Shown here: piece by piece, positions 32,642 to 41,973 of the stretch
How the letters are laid out: every line of letters starts with the position of its first letter
Position numbering within the stretch: position 1 is the stretch's first letter
Source: an uncultured Alphaproteobacteria bacterium
GTDB taxonomy: Bacteria; Pseudomonadota; Alphaproteobacteria; HIMB59; GCA-002718135
Length of the DNA stretch: 61,521 nt
Assembly (NCBI GenBank): GCA_902621165.1
Contig: CACNKX010000008.1
Location: 1-61,521, forward strand
Direction: 5' to 3'
The notes under the pieces: model-generated
Databases searched by the model: none
Seen by the model: the letters and a program-made list of their open reading frames with translations, nothing else
What the model was told of the DNA's origin: nothing
Position numbers and translations under genes: made by a program

Positions 32642-33522
32642 TAGTTATTTGCGTATTTGTTTCTTAGATAAAATTCATAAAAAGCCCAGGGAGCAAGAAT
32701 ACATACAACTGAAATAAACATTATTATAGAAGCTGCAAAAGCTTGTCCTAAATTTGCTCTACTAAAAAAATTCTCCATTACATACATTGCAGGTGTTGTA
32801 GTGGCATATCCTGGTCCACCAGATGTAAGAGCTAAAATTAAATCATAGACTTTTACTACACCTGCTGCAATCAAGACAATTGCGGTTACTACCATTGGTC
32901 TTAACATCGGCAAAATTACAAAAATATAAGATTTCCATTTAGCTACACCTTCAATACTAAGTGATTTCCAAATATCTTCATCAATTCCTCTGAGTCCTGC
33001 TAACATTAATACCATTACAAAACCTGCGCCTTGCCAAACAGCAGCTATACATACAGCATAGATTGCAAGATCTCTATTTACCAACCAGTCTAATTCAAAC
33101 CATGTCATACCCCACATATGCATTGAATTCTCTAGACCAAATGTTGGGTTTAAAACCCATTTCCAGACTAAACCAGTAACAACAAAAGACATGGCATAAG
33201 GATATAAAAAAATTGTTCTAAATAAACTCTCACCTCTTATTTTTTGATCAATCAAAACTGCTAATAAAAAACCAATAATCAGACAACCAATTGTAAATAC
33301 AAAACCATAAATAAAAATATTTTCTACAGCTACATCCCATTTTCTTTGTTTAAATAATCTTTCGTATTGATCAAAACCAACATAGTTCATTACTGGAACT
33401 AATTTTGAGTTTGTTAAAGAATATACAAAAGAATAAATAATGCATCCAACAAAGACAGTTAAAGATATAACTATCATCGGTAACAGTGCTATTTTTGCAG
33501 CTATGTTTCTATAAAAAGGCAT
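32641..33522 (-). CDS. Sugar ABC transporter permease (MalF/GtsB type)
   Basis: First permease of the CUT1 transporter. Six hydrophobic helices begin at about residue 10. TIFLYPYAMSFVVTGLVWKW and the EAA-like loop IWKSLSIEGVAKWKSYIFV are characteristic, followed by LTSGGPGYATTTPAMY. 293 aa, the short form lacking the large MalF periplasmic insert. Between it and the binding protein lies a 12-bp perfect stem-loop, a common way to keep binding-protein mRNA in excess. Confidence 0.9.
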   Translation of the reverse strand: MPFYRNIAAKIALLPMIVISLTVFVGCIIYSFVYSLTNSKLVPVMNYVGFDQYERLFKQRKWDVAVENIFIYGFVFTIGCLIIGFLLAVLIDQKIRGESLFRTIFLYPYAMSFVVTGLVWKWVLNPTFGLENSMHMWGMTWFELDWLVNRDLAIYAVCIAAVWQGAGFVMVLMLAGLRGIDEDIWKSLSIEGVAKWKSYIFVILPMLRPMVVTAIVLIAAGVVKVYDLILALTSGGPGYATTTPAMYVMENFFSRANLGQAFAASIIMFISVVCILAPWAFYEFYLRNKYANN

Positions 33523-33530
33523 AAAATGTT

Positions 33531-33560
33531 AAATGGCAGGATAAATTAATCCTGCCATTT
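33531..33560 (-). terminator. Stem-loop after the first sugar-binding protein gene
   Basis: A perfect 12-bp inverted repeat (AAATGGCAGGAT and its complement) with a 6-base loop lies in the 47-bp gap between the binding protein and the permease genes. Only a weak T-run follows on the transcribed strand. Attenuation or protection of upstream mRNA from 3' exonucleases is more likely than full termination. Confidence 0.7.
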
Positions 33561-33569
33561 CGTATATAT

Positions 33570-34814
33570 TTAAAGTCCGCTAGTTAAAACGCCTTCTAAG
33601 TCGTCCATTACTTGAGCAACAGTGTAATTAGGATCATTTCTAAATTCAGAAATAATATCACCCCATGCTGCAGTGAACGCAGGAGTATTCCAATCGTCAC
33701 TTTCTCTCATAATTGCATCTGGATTTTGAATTAAATCTAAACCCATTTGCATACAAGCATCAGCTGCAGAAGTATCAACGTCAAGTCTCATAGGAAGAGA
33801 ACCTTTAGCATTGTTAAATTTAGCCTGTACAGTTGGATTAACCATCATACTTGCCATTGCTAGCTGAGCATCTTTCACTTTTGGATCATCATTTTTAGGA
33901 AAAACAAATACATCACCACCAAGAGCAACATATTTTTCTTTACCAGGAATTACACAAGAATAATCAACCATTGCTTCTTGTCCAGCAACAGCAAATTCAC
34001 CTCTTGCCCAATCTCCCATAACTTGCATTGCAGCTTTTCCTTCGATAACCATAGCTGTAGTATCATTCCATAATCTTCCAGGAGAACCTTCATCTGTGAA
34101 TTGATTTAATTCTCTGTAAGTATTTAGAACTGACTCAAATCTTCCATCTCTAAATGCATCTAGATCCTTATCTCTATAAATTGATTGCATTAGAGGAAAG
34201 CCCATTATTGAAGATGCAACAACATCAAACATACCAGATTCTTGCCATCCCTGACCACCAAGTGCCAATGGAATGATTCCAGCTTCTTGAATTTTTGGAG
34301 CTCCAGCTAAAAATTCCTCAAAAGTTTGAGGCACTGGTAAACCAACTTGTTTGTAAACGTCATTGTTGATCCACATCCATTGCCAGCTGTGAATATTTAC
34401 AGGTACACAATAAAATTCACCTTCAAATTCACAAGTTTCAATTAATTCAGGTGGGTAAATAAAATCTCTCCAACCCTCTGCTGAAGCAACTTCTTCAAGT
34501 GATTGAAGTAAACCTTGCTCAACTAAATCTACAAATTGTTTTGATACGTTGAACTGTGCTGCAGTTGGCGGATTTCCACCAATAATTCTGTTTACAGTTG
34601 TACCTCTTGCATTATCACCACCAGTAATTGCAGTGTCAATCCAAGTATTACCCATTTCTTCCCAAGCTTTAGCAAATTCTGAAATTGCAGCTTGCTCTCC
34701 ACCAGAAGTCCACCAGTGAATAACTTCAGCTTCCATGTGACCAGCAGCCTTGGAAACGTTAGTAAAAGATAGGGGTACGAATATAGTTAATAATATTGAA
34801 AAAAATTTTTTCAT
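33570..34814 (-). CDS. Sugar ABC transporter substrate-binding protein, glucose/mannose-like
   Basis: Periplasmic family 1 solute-binding protein. A signal peptide covers residues 1-23 (cleavage near SKAAG). The mature part starts EVIHWWTSGGEQAAISEF, followed by TGGDNARGTTVNRIIGGNPPTA, which closely resembles GtsA-type glucose/mannose binders. Aromatic residues in NIHSWQWMWIN and the repeated GW motifs could stack on sugar rings. 414 aa. The Shine-Dalgarno GGGAGG lies just before the ATG. Transcription is probably controlled by the neighbouring LacI-type repressor through the palindrome at 34850. The ligand type is inferred from wording, not proved. Confidence 0.9.
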   Translation of the reverse strand: MKKFFSILLTIFVPLSFTNVSKAAGHMEAEVIHWWTSGGEQAAISEFAKAWEEMGNTWIDTAITGGDNARGTTVNRIIGGNPPTAAQFNVSKQFVDLVEQGLLQSLEEVASAEGWRDFIYPPELIETCEFEGEFYCVPVNIHSWQWMWINNDVYKQVGLPVPQTFEEFLAGAPKIQEAGIIPLALGGQGWQESGMFDVVASSIMGFPLMQSIYRDKDLDAFRDGRFESVLNTYRELNQFTDEGSPGRLWNDTTAMVIEGKAAMQVMGDWARGEFAVAGQEAMVDYSCVIPGKEKYVALGGDVFVFPKNDDPKVKDAQLAMASMMVNPTVQAKFNNAKGSLPMRLDVDTSAADACMQMGLDLIQNPDAIMRESDDWNTPAFTAAWGDIISEFRNDPNYTVAQVMDDLEGVLTSGL

Positions 34815-34839
34815 TATTTTCCTCCCTTTTTTTAATAAT

Positions 34840-34871
34840 TTGACAATTTAGTAAAACGTTTTACTTGTCAA
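34840..34871. promoter_or_regulatory. LacI-type operator with two facing -35 elements
   Basis: A perfect 16-bp palindrome AGTAAAACGTTTTACT (34850-34865) with the central CG step typical of LacI/GalR operators. TTGACA on the plus strand at 34840-34845 could serve the regulator gene; TTGACA on the minus strand at 34871-34866 could serve the binding protein operon. The palindrome fills the region where each would have its spacer. Both -10 hexamers at 17-bp spacing (ACTTGT and AATTGT) are poor. This is the only copy of the palindrome that I found in the window. Confidence 0.75.
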
Positions 34872-34914
34872 GCCAAATAGTATTATTTAATTTAATTAAT
34901 AGATTTTAAGTATT

Positions 34915-35952
34915 ATGAAGAAAAATAAGAAAATAAATATTGTTGGTTTATCTCAGAAATTGGGTTTATCAGTAAGTTCAGTATCAAGAGCAATGAATGG
35001 ATATGACAATATATCACAGAAAACAAAAGATAAAATTTTTAAAACAGCAAAGAAATATAACTACTTTCCAGATTTAAATGCCAAAAGATTAGCTTCCAAA
35101 AAAACGGATACAATTGCTTTTATATCATCTATAGATCCTGACGCACCAGATCATGTTGTTTTGCAGTTTCTTGCAGGAATTACTCTTGGGATAAAAAATA
35201 CAAACACTGAATTAATAACAAAATTTTGCTTAAATGAAGATGAAGAAATGAATTATTTCAAAAAACTCATTAGCACAAGTCAAGCAGATAAATTTATTTT
35301 TTATAAAATTAAAAAAAATGATGAAAGAGTTCATTTCTTAAACCAAAGAGGAATTAAATTTGTAACTTGGGGTAGAACTAACAAACAAAAAGAGCATGCT
35401 TGGATTGATCTGGATAATAAGAAAAGTATAGAAATGTTAATGGATAAGCTTTCAAATAATGGTCATAAAAGAATTGCTTTTATCAATGTTCATCGAAGTT
35501 TTAATTATGGAGCACAAAGAAAAGCTGCTTATGAAAGTTCAATAAAAAATTTACAACTACAATATTCAAATGAATATTATCAAGATAGTTTAATCGAAAC
35601 TGTTGAGTCAGGATCAGCCATAACAAAGTATTTATTAAATTTAAAAAAACCTCCCACTGCTATAATTTGTTCTCATCTTCGTTTTTTTACAGGTTGTTTG
35701 TTAAAATGTCAGGATATGAAATTAGAAATTGGAAAAGATATTTCTGTGGTAGGATTTAATGACCAGGATAGTTATTTAAGCTCTCAAAATCTTACATATA
35801 TTTCACACCCATTAATGGAAATGGGAAAACAATCTGTAAAAATTTTACAGAACTTAGAACAAGATATATCAATAAAAAAAGTATCTACTTTGATTGAGCC
35901 AATATTAAATGAGGGAACAAGTCACAAAATTAAAAAAACTAAATTAAGATAA
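34915..35952 (+). CDS. LacI-family transcriptional regulator
   Basis: Sugar-responsive repressor. The N-terminal helix-turn-helix reads NIVGLSQKLGLSVSSVSRAMNG in part at residues 8-29, followed by the hinge region YNYFPDLNAKRLASKKT. The periplasmic-binding-protein-like core includes NGHKRIAFINVHR and VVGFNDQDSYLSSQNLTYI. 345 aa. It is divergent from the ABC transporter operon with a palindromic operator between, so it probably represses that operon and itself until an imported sugar binds. Its 3' end overlaps the convergent aldo/keto reductase frame by 9 bp. Confidence 0.93.
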   Translation: MKKNKKINIVGLSQKLGLSVSSVSRAMNGYDNISQKTKDKIFKTAKKYNYFPDLNAKRLASKKTDTIAFISSIDPDAPDHVVLQFLAGITLGIKNTNTELITKFCLNEDEEMNYFKKLISTSQADKFIFYKIKKNDERVHFLNQRGIKFVTWGRTNKQKEHAWIDLDNKKSIEMLMDKLSNNGHKRIAFINVHRSFNYGAQRKAAYESSIKNLQLQYSNEYYQDSLIETVESGSAITKYLLNLKKPPTAIICSHLRFFTGCLLKCQDMKLEIGKDISVVGFNDQDSYLSSQNLTYISHPLMEMGKQSVKILQNLEQDISIKKVSTLIEPILNEGTSHKIKKTKLR

Positions 35953-36899
35953 ATTTAACCAATTAATTTCTTCTTTTGTTAATTCTATATCTAAACAAGG
36001 TAAAGTTGTGTCAAGCTCATCAATTGTTCTTGGTCCAATTAATGCAAATGATAGAAAAGATTGATTGATGGTCCAGCTTGCTGCAATATTATGTGCACTA
36101 CATCCTTTTTTTTCAGCTAGTTCCATAGCTCTTTTTTTCTTTCTCTATTATCTTCACTGTCGTAACAACTAAGAGGACCGCTGGAGTGTTCACCAGGTGC
36201 TCTCCAGGTTTCATCATTGGTAATTTTTTCTTCAATTTTTTTTGTAATCTCATCATCTAAAAAATATCCTCTTGCTTGACTAGACCAAGACATATGTGAT
36301 TTTTTTGTTTGTTCTAGATAATGTAATATATCATCATCATTTGAAGATAAACAGCCACTCCAAAGTGGGTTTATCATTTTTGCTAATGCTAGATTATTAT
36401 TTAATATGGACATTTCATTTTTATTATTATTTTTTGCCCACTCATTTGCTTTTTTAAAACGATCTAAGGTCCAATTTGATCCTCCAAATACTTTTATTCT
36501 TCCTTTGTCCTTTTCTTGATTTAAGACATCAACAAATTCACTCACATTATATTCATGATTATCTCTATGCATAATGTATATATCAACATAATCAGTGTTC
36601 ATTCTTTCTAAGGACTCATTTAATTGGGATGTAATAGCTTCAGGATTACAATTAGGGGTATGTGCTCCTTTTCCTAAGATAACAATTTCTTCTCTGATAT
36701 TATTTTGCTTTAACCACTCACCAAAAACTTTTTCGTGATTTCCTCCTCCATATGTATATGCTGTATCAAAAATATTTCCTCCAACATCAATCCAATGATC
36801 CCATAATTTTGATGCTTCATTTAGATCATTTTGATTATCAACACCCATAACGAGTTTTGATATTTTTTTATTTACACCTTCTATTTGTCCATATTTCAT
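35944..36899 (-). pseudogene. Aldo/keto reductase, split by a single-base frameshift
   Basis: NAD(P)H-dependent reductase of the AKR fold. The first frame (36899-36117) holds the catalytic tetrad region: FDTAYTYGGGNHEKVFGEWL (Asp, Tyr), ILGKGAHT (Lys) and IYIMHRDNHE (His). It ends prematurely at ...ERKKELWN. The second frame (36126-35944) continues with MELAEKKGCSAHNIAASW and the cofactor-binding ALIGPRTIDEL. Adding one A to the run of seven A (T7 on the plus strand, 36132-36138) joins both parts as ERKKRAMELAEKK, giving about 318 aa. This could be a true mutation, slippage-based variation or a sequencing error. The gene overlaps the upstream Gfo/Idh/MocA gene by 4 bp. Confidence 0.88.
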
Positions 36900-37939
36900 A
36901 TTTCATCCTGTGGTAGTTTATAATCAATTATATCTCTCCATGTATCAAGAGCTTTAAGATTCCCTAAAGTATCTTCCCAAGTCATTGCAGGGTGTGGAGG
37001 TTGTATTTTTTCCTTAGCAATACATTGACTTGCTAATTCAGCTTCAAAGAAAAAAAGGTGTTCTGGGCCTTTAAGTTCAATTACTTCTTCCTGGCCATTT
37101 TTATTTATAATTATTTTTGCGTGGTAAGGACCGCCATTTCTTCCAGGCATCCATGGATCAGGTAATTCAATTGTACCCTCCGAACCTAAAATAATAGCAT
37201 TATTTTTCATACTTTCTCTTATAGCAGTTGAGACTTTTGCTTTAATACCGTTTTTAAATTCTAAATTAGCGTGAGCAACTTCGTCAACCCCGGTATCTCC
37301 TATTCTACCTTGAGCATTTATAAAATTTGGTTCTAAAAATTTTTCACCAGTTGCTACTCCTGAGATTAATCTAGAAAAAGAAATTGGATATAAACCAACA
37401 TCTAGTATAGCTCCACCAGTTAATTCTTTATTAAAAATACGTGATTCAGGAATTGTTTTACCTGTGTCATACCCGAAAGAAGTTTCGATTGATTCAATTT
37501 TACCAATTGTTTTATTTTTTATTATTTCTAAAAGTTTTGGAATTTGTGGATGACATCGATACATAAAACCTTCCATATAAAATACCCCAGCTTCTTTTAC
37601 TGCTTCTATAATTTTTTTTCCTTCATTTAAATTTACGGCTCCAGGTTTTTCACAAAGAACGTGTTTTCCTTTACCTGCAGCTTTAATTGTCCATTCAGCA
37701 TGTAAATTATGTGGAGTAGAAATATATATAGCATCAATATGCTCTGAATTAATAATATCTTCATAAGAATCAAATCTAAAATCAGAATGAATATCATATT
37801 TATCACCAAAGTTTTTTCGACGATCTTCACTTTTACTTGCTATACTTACTAACTGTCCAGAGTAAGAATTTGTTAAACCATCAGCAAAGTTATTTGCTAT
37901 ATTTCCAGGTCCAATTATGCCCCATTTTATTTTTTCCAT
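36896..37939 (-). CDS. Gfo/Idh/MocA family oxidoreductase (second copy)
   Basis: NAD(P)-dependent sugar dehydrogenase. N-terminal WGIIGPGNIANNFADGL at residues 6-22 is the dinucleotide fold, and HVLCEKPGAVNLNEG near residue 93 gives the EKP motif. The C-domain contains GGAILDVGLYPISFSRLISG. 347 aa. It resembles trans-dihydrodiol/1,5-anhydrofructose-type members in length and in the YMEGFMYRCHPQI stretch. It is distinct from the copy at 28787. It sits one base after the PhyH-like gene and overlaps the aldo/keto reductase, so the three are one transcript. Substrate unknown. Confidence 0.87.
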   Translation of the reverse strand: MEKIKWGIIGPGNIANNFADGLTNSYSGQLVSIASKSEDRRKNFGDKYDIHSDFRFDSYEDIINSEHIDAIYISTPHNLHAEWTIKAAGKGKHVLCEKPGAVNLNEGKKIIEAVKEAGVFYMEGFMYRCHPQIPKLLEIIKNKTIGKIESIETSFGYDTGKTIPESRIFNKELTGGAILDVGLYPISFSRLISGVATGEKFLEPNFINAQGRIGDTGVDEVAHANLEFKNGIKAKVSTAIRESMKNNAIILGSEGTIELPDPWMPGRNGGPYHAKIIINKNGQEEVIELKGPEHLFFFEAELASQCIAKEKIQPPHPAMTWEDTLGNLKALDTWRDIIDYKLPQDEI

Positions 37940-37940
37940 T

Positions 37941-38774
37941 TTATTTATTATTTGGTGTTAACACATTTTGATGAGGCATTACTATTTTTTGTTGGAATTT
38001 TGATAACCTTGATAAAAGATCTTCAGATGGTCTGTAAGGATGCCTAAAAAATCCCCAAGATGGACCATATCTGTAAACAACTATTCTTCTTTCACCTTTA
38101 TTTAATCTTTTTGCTGAACCATGACATAACGAATCTACAAAAATTAGACCATCTCCAGCTTTCATATAGATTTCTTTAGCTGCTGTCATACCTTCAGCAG
38201 ATGAGACCTTACCATCACCTAACATTTTATTGTTTTTAAATTCAGGATGTTCAATATTAGATTTGTGGGACGATGGAATTATTACAGTACCGCCATCTCC
38301 TGGACCAATGTCTGTTAGTGCAAGTAATATATTGACCTGTGAACAGTGAAATTTACCATCTTGATATCTATAGTGATTTCTTTGTAACCCTTCTGGGTTT
38401 CCTGAATGAATTCCAATAGCTTCACCTGGACCACGGATATTTGCAAAATTTTCATCAATAAACAAAGGCCCATGAAGATGATCAAAAGTTCCTTTTCCAC
38501 CAACAAAATGCTGCATGTAATTAATCCATGATGGATGATCAATTAAATTCTCAAATGGTTTTCCAGCTTCATAAATTTGTTGTAAATTTAAACCCTCTTT
38601 ACCACCATAATTATGCCCATGAACATATCCATCCCATTCATTATTTTTTAAGTTTTTTAATTTATCTAATATTTTATTAAGATCTTCTAATTCTTTTTTA
38701 TTTAAAGCATTTTTAACAATTAAATATCCATTTAGGTCAAATAAATATTCATCAAGTTTTGAAACTTTTTTCAT
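37941..38774 (-). CDS. PhyH-like Fe(II)/2-oxoglutarate dioxygenase
   Basis: Member of the phytanoyl-CoA dioxygenase superfamily. NGYLIVKNALNKKELEDLN near the start, LLALTDIGPGDGGTVIIPSSHK near residues 149-170, and CHGSAKRLNKGERRIVVYRY with the distal His and the 2-oxoglutarate-binding Arg are clear. Where the classic HxD metal motif is expected the sequence reads AIGIHSGNPEG, so the carboxylate may be absent. 277 aa. In operon with a dehydrogenase and an aldolase, it may oxidise or demethylate a sugar-linked compound; the substrate is unknown. Confidence 0.82.
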   Translation of the reverse strand: MKKVSKLDEYLFDLNGYLIVKNALNKKELEDLNKILDKLKNLKNNEWDGYVHGHNYGGKEGLNLQQIYEAGKPFENLIDHPSWINYMQHFVGGKGTFDHLHGPLFIDENFANIRGPGEAIGIHSGNPEGLQRNHYRYQDGKFHCSQVNILLALTDIGPGDGGTVIIPSSHKSNIEHPEFKNNKMLGDGKVSSAEGMTAAKEIYMKAGDGLIFVDSLCHGSAKRLNKGERRIVVYRYGPSWGFFRHPYRPSEDLLSRLSKFQQKIVMPHQNVLTPNNK

Positions 38775-38812
38775 ATTTATATTTTGGCTTAAAAAAAAAT
38801 TTATTTCAATAT

Positions 38813-39883
38813 TTAAATTCTATTAATAACCGCTTTAAATTCACCAGATTTATATTTTGTTGCCATTGCACCAAGAGAAATTGTATTTATAGATGAAGCA
38901 TTTCCTGCAGCTCCAAATTCTTGAAGTCTATTTTTTACAACTTCTTTCATAGCGTCTTTTGATAGTAATAAATATTTTCGGGGATCAAATTGAGATGGAT
39001 TTTCATAAAAATACTTTCTAACTGCAGCTGTAGCTGCTAGCCTTAAATCTGTATCAACATTTACTTTTCTAACACCGTGTTTGATACCCTCCTGGATTTC
39101 AGAAACAGGAACACCATATGTTTCTTTTATTTTTCCACCATACTGATTAATAGTTTTAATTAAATCTTGAGGTACAGAAGATGAGCCATGCATAACTAAA
39201 TGAGTATTTGGAAGTCTAGAATGAATTTCCTTAATTCTATTTATAGCTAGAATATCACCAGTGGGAGGTCGTGAAAATTTATATGCTCCATGACTTGTTC
39301 CTATTGCAATTGCCAAGGCATCTACATTTGTTGCTTTAACGAAATCAGATGCTTCATCTGGATCTGTTAATAGCTGATCATGATCAAGTTTACCTTCAGC
39401 TCCAACACCATCTTCTTTTTCTCCTGTTCCAGTTTCTAATGAACCTAAACATCCAATTTCTCCTTCTACAGAAACACCAAGGGCATGTGCTATATCAGTA
39501 GTTTCTTTAGTCACTCTAACATTATAATCAAAATCTGAAGGTGTTTTTTGATCATCCATCAATGACCCATCCATCATTACAGATGTAAACCCAAGCTCGA
39601 TACAGTTTTTACAATCTTTTGGGGATCCACCGTGATCTTGGTGCAAAACTGTAGGAATATCAGCAAATTCACTCATTGCAGCTTCAACTAATTTTTTAAC
39701 AAAAATGGGACCAGCATATTTTCTAGCTGCACCAGATGCTTGAAGAATAACGGGGCTATTTAATTCTTTAGCTCCTTCCATTATAGCTCTAATTGCTTCC
39801 AAGTTATTTATGTTAAATGCAGGTACTCCATAATTATTCTCTGCTGCATGATCTAATAGTTGTCGAAGTGTAATTAATGACAT
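38813..39883 (-). CDS. fba: Class II fructose-bisphosphate aldolase
   Basis: Zn-dependent aldolase cleaving fructose-1,6-bisphosphate to two triose phosphates. [20 protein letters not shown] is the normal N-terminus of the Calvin-type subgroup, so I prefer the ATG at 39883 over the upstream ATG at 39904. [13 protein letters not shown] carries the Zn-binding His, [12 protein letters not shown] and [11 protein letters not shown] follow, and [13 protein letters not shown] is the phosphate-binding loop. 356 aa. It begins an operon with PhyH, Gfo/Idh/MocA and aldo/keto reductase genes, which places a central aldolase inside a sugar block. Confidence 0.94.
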   Translation of the reverse strand: MSLITLRQLLDHAAENNYGVPAFNINNLEAIRAIMEGAKELNSPVILQASGAARKYAGPIFVKKLVEAAMSEFADIPTVLHQDHGGSPKDCKNCIELGFTSVMMDGSLMDDQKTPSDFDYNVRVTKETTDIAHALGVSVEGEIGCLGSLETGTGEKEDGVGAEGKLDHDQLLTDPDEASDFVKATNVDALAIAIGTSHGAYKFSRPPTGDILAINRIKEIHSRLPNTHLVMHGSSSVPQDLIKTINQYGGKIKETYGVPVSEIQEGIKHGVRKVNVDTDLRLAATAAVRKYFYENPSQFDPRKYLLLSKDAMKEVVKNRLQEFGAAGNASSINTISLGAMATKYKSGEFKAVINRI

Positions 39884-39928
39884 ATTGGCATCATACTTAA
39901 ACATTAAAAAAATTAATTCAACAAAACT

Positions 39929-41056
39929 GTGAAAGAAATTTTAAAATATTCAAATTTAGTTTTTTTATATGCTTTGTCACATAGTTATCTTGCAACTTGT
40001 TTTGCAATAGATCTAAAAATTCAAGGATATGAAGAACGATATATTGGATTATCTTTATCTTTGTGGGGAATTGGTGTTATTTTTGGAGCACTTTTTCATA
40101 ATTTAGTTAGAAAAAAATTAAATTTATTTTCTACAATTTTATTAGGCTCAACTATTCAATTATTTTTTTCATTAATTTTTTTATTTGATCAAAATACATA
40201 CTTAGTAGCTTTAATGCAATTTGTGATGGGAATAACAAGTGCTATTAATTCTTTAACTTTAGAAAGTTACATAAGTTCTAAATTTAGAAGATCATCGGGA
40301 TTTTATATTTCTTTATTTTGGTCATCTGCAGGATTAGGTGCTATAACAGGCAGTCTTATAATTGCAATAAATGGGATAAATGAATTTACATATTATATAG
40401 CTGTTGTATTTTTCTTTTTACACTTTTTTCCAATATATTTATTTAGAACTGCCATTATTCAAGTAAAAATTGAAAATATTAGTTTAAGACTCTCGAAAGA
40501 TGCTCTTAATAAAATTAAATATTTACTTGTATGTGTTGTTTTATTTGGAGCATGTGATGCGGGATTTAACTCACTATTTCCATCTTATTTATTAGAAGAA
40601 TCATTTAGTGATAAACAAATTGGAAGAATAAATTTTTTAGCTGGATTAATTGCTTTGGTTTTCTATCCCTTTATGGGGAAACTTGTAGATTATTATAATA
40701 AGATAATAATTTTTAATACATTTTGTTTTATAAATTTTTTTAATTTATTAATTCTCTATTTTATAAGTGATTTTTATATCTATATTATTTGTGTAGCTTT
40801 TTATTATTATACAATCGGAACAATTTTCTTAATTACATTTAATATAGTAGGAAAAACGCTTGAAGGAGGTGTTATAGTTTTTGGAATTGCTGGTCATTAT
40901 ATTAGTGAAAATATTGGCAGTTTTCTTGGCCCAAATTTAATTGGTAATATAATAAATATTAATATTAATTATTTCTTTTTAATTTTTATTTTTTTATATT
41001 TGTTAATCGTTTTAGTATTTAATTTTAGTCAATCCAGAAAAGTGATAATTAGTTAA
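39929..41056 (+). CDS. Major facilitator superfamily transporter
   Basis: Polytopic membrane protein with about twelve hydrophobic helices in 375 aa. [28 protein letters not shown] and the basic loop [14 protein letters not shown] resemble the MFS loop 2-3 region, and the second half shows [23 protein letters not shown], a repeat of the same pattern. The start codon is GTG at 39929, just 45 bp from the divergent fba ATG. Located amid sugar genes, it could export or import a sugar or a product. The substrate cannot be predicted. Confidence 0.8.
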   Translation: MKEILKYSNLVFLYALSHSYLATCFAIDLKIQGYEERYIGLSLSLWGIGVIFGALFHNLVRKKLNLFSTILLGSTIQLFFSLIFLFDQNTYLVALMQFVMGITSAINSLTLESYISSKFRRSSGFYISLFWSSAGLGAITGSLIIAINGINEFTYYIAVVFFFLHFFPIYLFRTAIIQVKIENISLRLSKDALNKIKYLLVCVVLFGACDAGFNSLFPSYLLEESFSDKQIGRINFLAGLIALVFYPFMGKLVDYYNKIIIFNTFCFINFFNLLILYFISDFYIYIICVAFYYYTIGTIFLITFNIVGKTLEGGVIVFGIAGHYISENIGSFLGPNLIGNIINININYFFLIFIFLYLLIVLVFNFSQSRKVIIS

Positions 41057-41121
41057 ATAAAATTAATTTAATGATAATTTTTAATTACTATAAAATTTAT
41101 TATTCAGCGTTTTAAGAAGTC

Positions 41122-41973
41122 TTATCCTTTTACTGCGCCAAAAGTTAGACCGTTAATAAAATGTCTTTGCATTAAGAAGAACATAATTACAGGTGGAAGT
41201 GCAGCAATGACTGAGCCAGCAGAAATTAAATTATAGTTTGCAACCCATTGACCTCTCATATTATCTAATCCTACAGTGACTGGTTTAACGCCATCTCCTT
41301 GAGATAAAATCAAAGCCCAAAAATAATCGTTCCAAATAAAAGTAAATTCAAGCACTCCAAGTGCAGCAAGAGCTGGTACAATAAGTGGTAAAATAATTTT
41401 TCTATAAATCATCCATTCAGTGGCTCCATCTGCTCTTGCAGCTTCAATCAACTCAAATGGCAATTCTTTAATAAAATTTCTCAAAAAAAATGTACAAAAA
41501 CCGGTTTGAAATGCAATGTGAAATATAATTAATCCATAATAGGTATTATAAATGCCAAGATCTACAGTCAACCCTCTAACTGGTATCATTAAGATCTGAA
41601 AAGGGACAAAGTTACCTGCAATAAACATACAGAAAAGTAAAATATTTAATTTAAATTTGTGCATTGCTAAAGAGAACCCTGCCATGGAACTCAAAAGCAA
41701 AGTTCCAAAAACTGTAGGTAAGGTAATAATCATACTGTTTAAAAAATATCTCGCCATCCTCCCGTCTTCAAAAATTGCTGAATAATTTTCAATTGCTGCA
41801 ATGTCTTTTGGCCAACCCCAATAATTACCCGCTAGAATATCGTCATATGTTCTTATTGATGTTAGCATTACTGCTATCAGGGGCATTAGCCATATAAATA
41901 ATGTTACTATTAATGCCACTCTGTAAAAAATGTTTACAGGGATTGAATATTTCTGAATAGGTGTTGGAAACAT
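41122..41973 (-). CDS. Second sugar ABC transporter permease, MalG type
   Basis: CUT1 permease with six membrane helices. The EAA loop reads EAARADGATEWMIYRKIILP near residue 180 and the C-terminal ends NGLTFGAVKG. NYWGWPKDIAAIENYSAIF matches the family's periplasmic start region. 283 aa. One-base TAATG overlap with the partner permease upstream. No ATPase gene follows, so it must use one encoded elsewhere, the nearest candidate being at 30684-31763. Confidence 0.91.
   Translation of the reverse strand: MFPTPIQKYSIPVNIFYRVALIVTLFIWLMPLIAVMLTSIRTYDDILAGNYWGWPKDIAAIENYSAIFEDGRMARYFLNSMIITLPTVFGTLLLSSMAGFSLAMHKFKLNILLFCMFIAGNFVPFQILMIPVRGLTVDLGIYNTYYGLIIFHIAFQTGFCTFFLRNFIKELPFELIEAARADGATEWMIYRKIILPLIVPALAALGVLEFTFIWNDYFWALILSQGDGVKPVTVGLDNMRGQWVANYNLISAGSVIAALPPVIMFFLMQRHFINGLTFGAVKG

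Noticed and set aside
35944-36126. A separate 60-residue gene
   Set aside because: It is the C-terminal end of the aldo/keto reductase in a shifted frame, with no own ribosome site.
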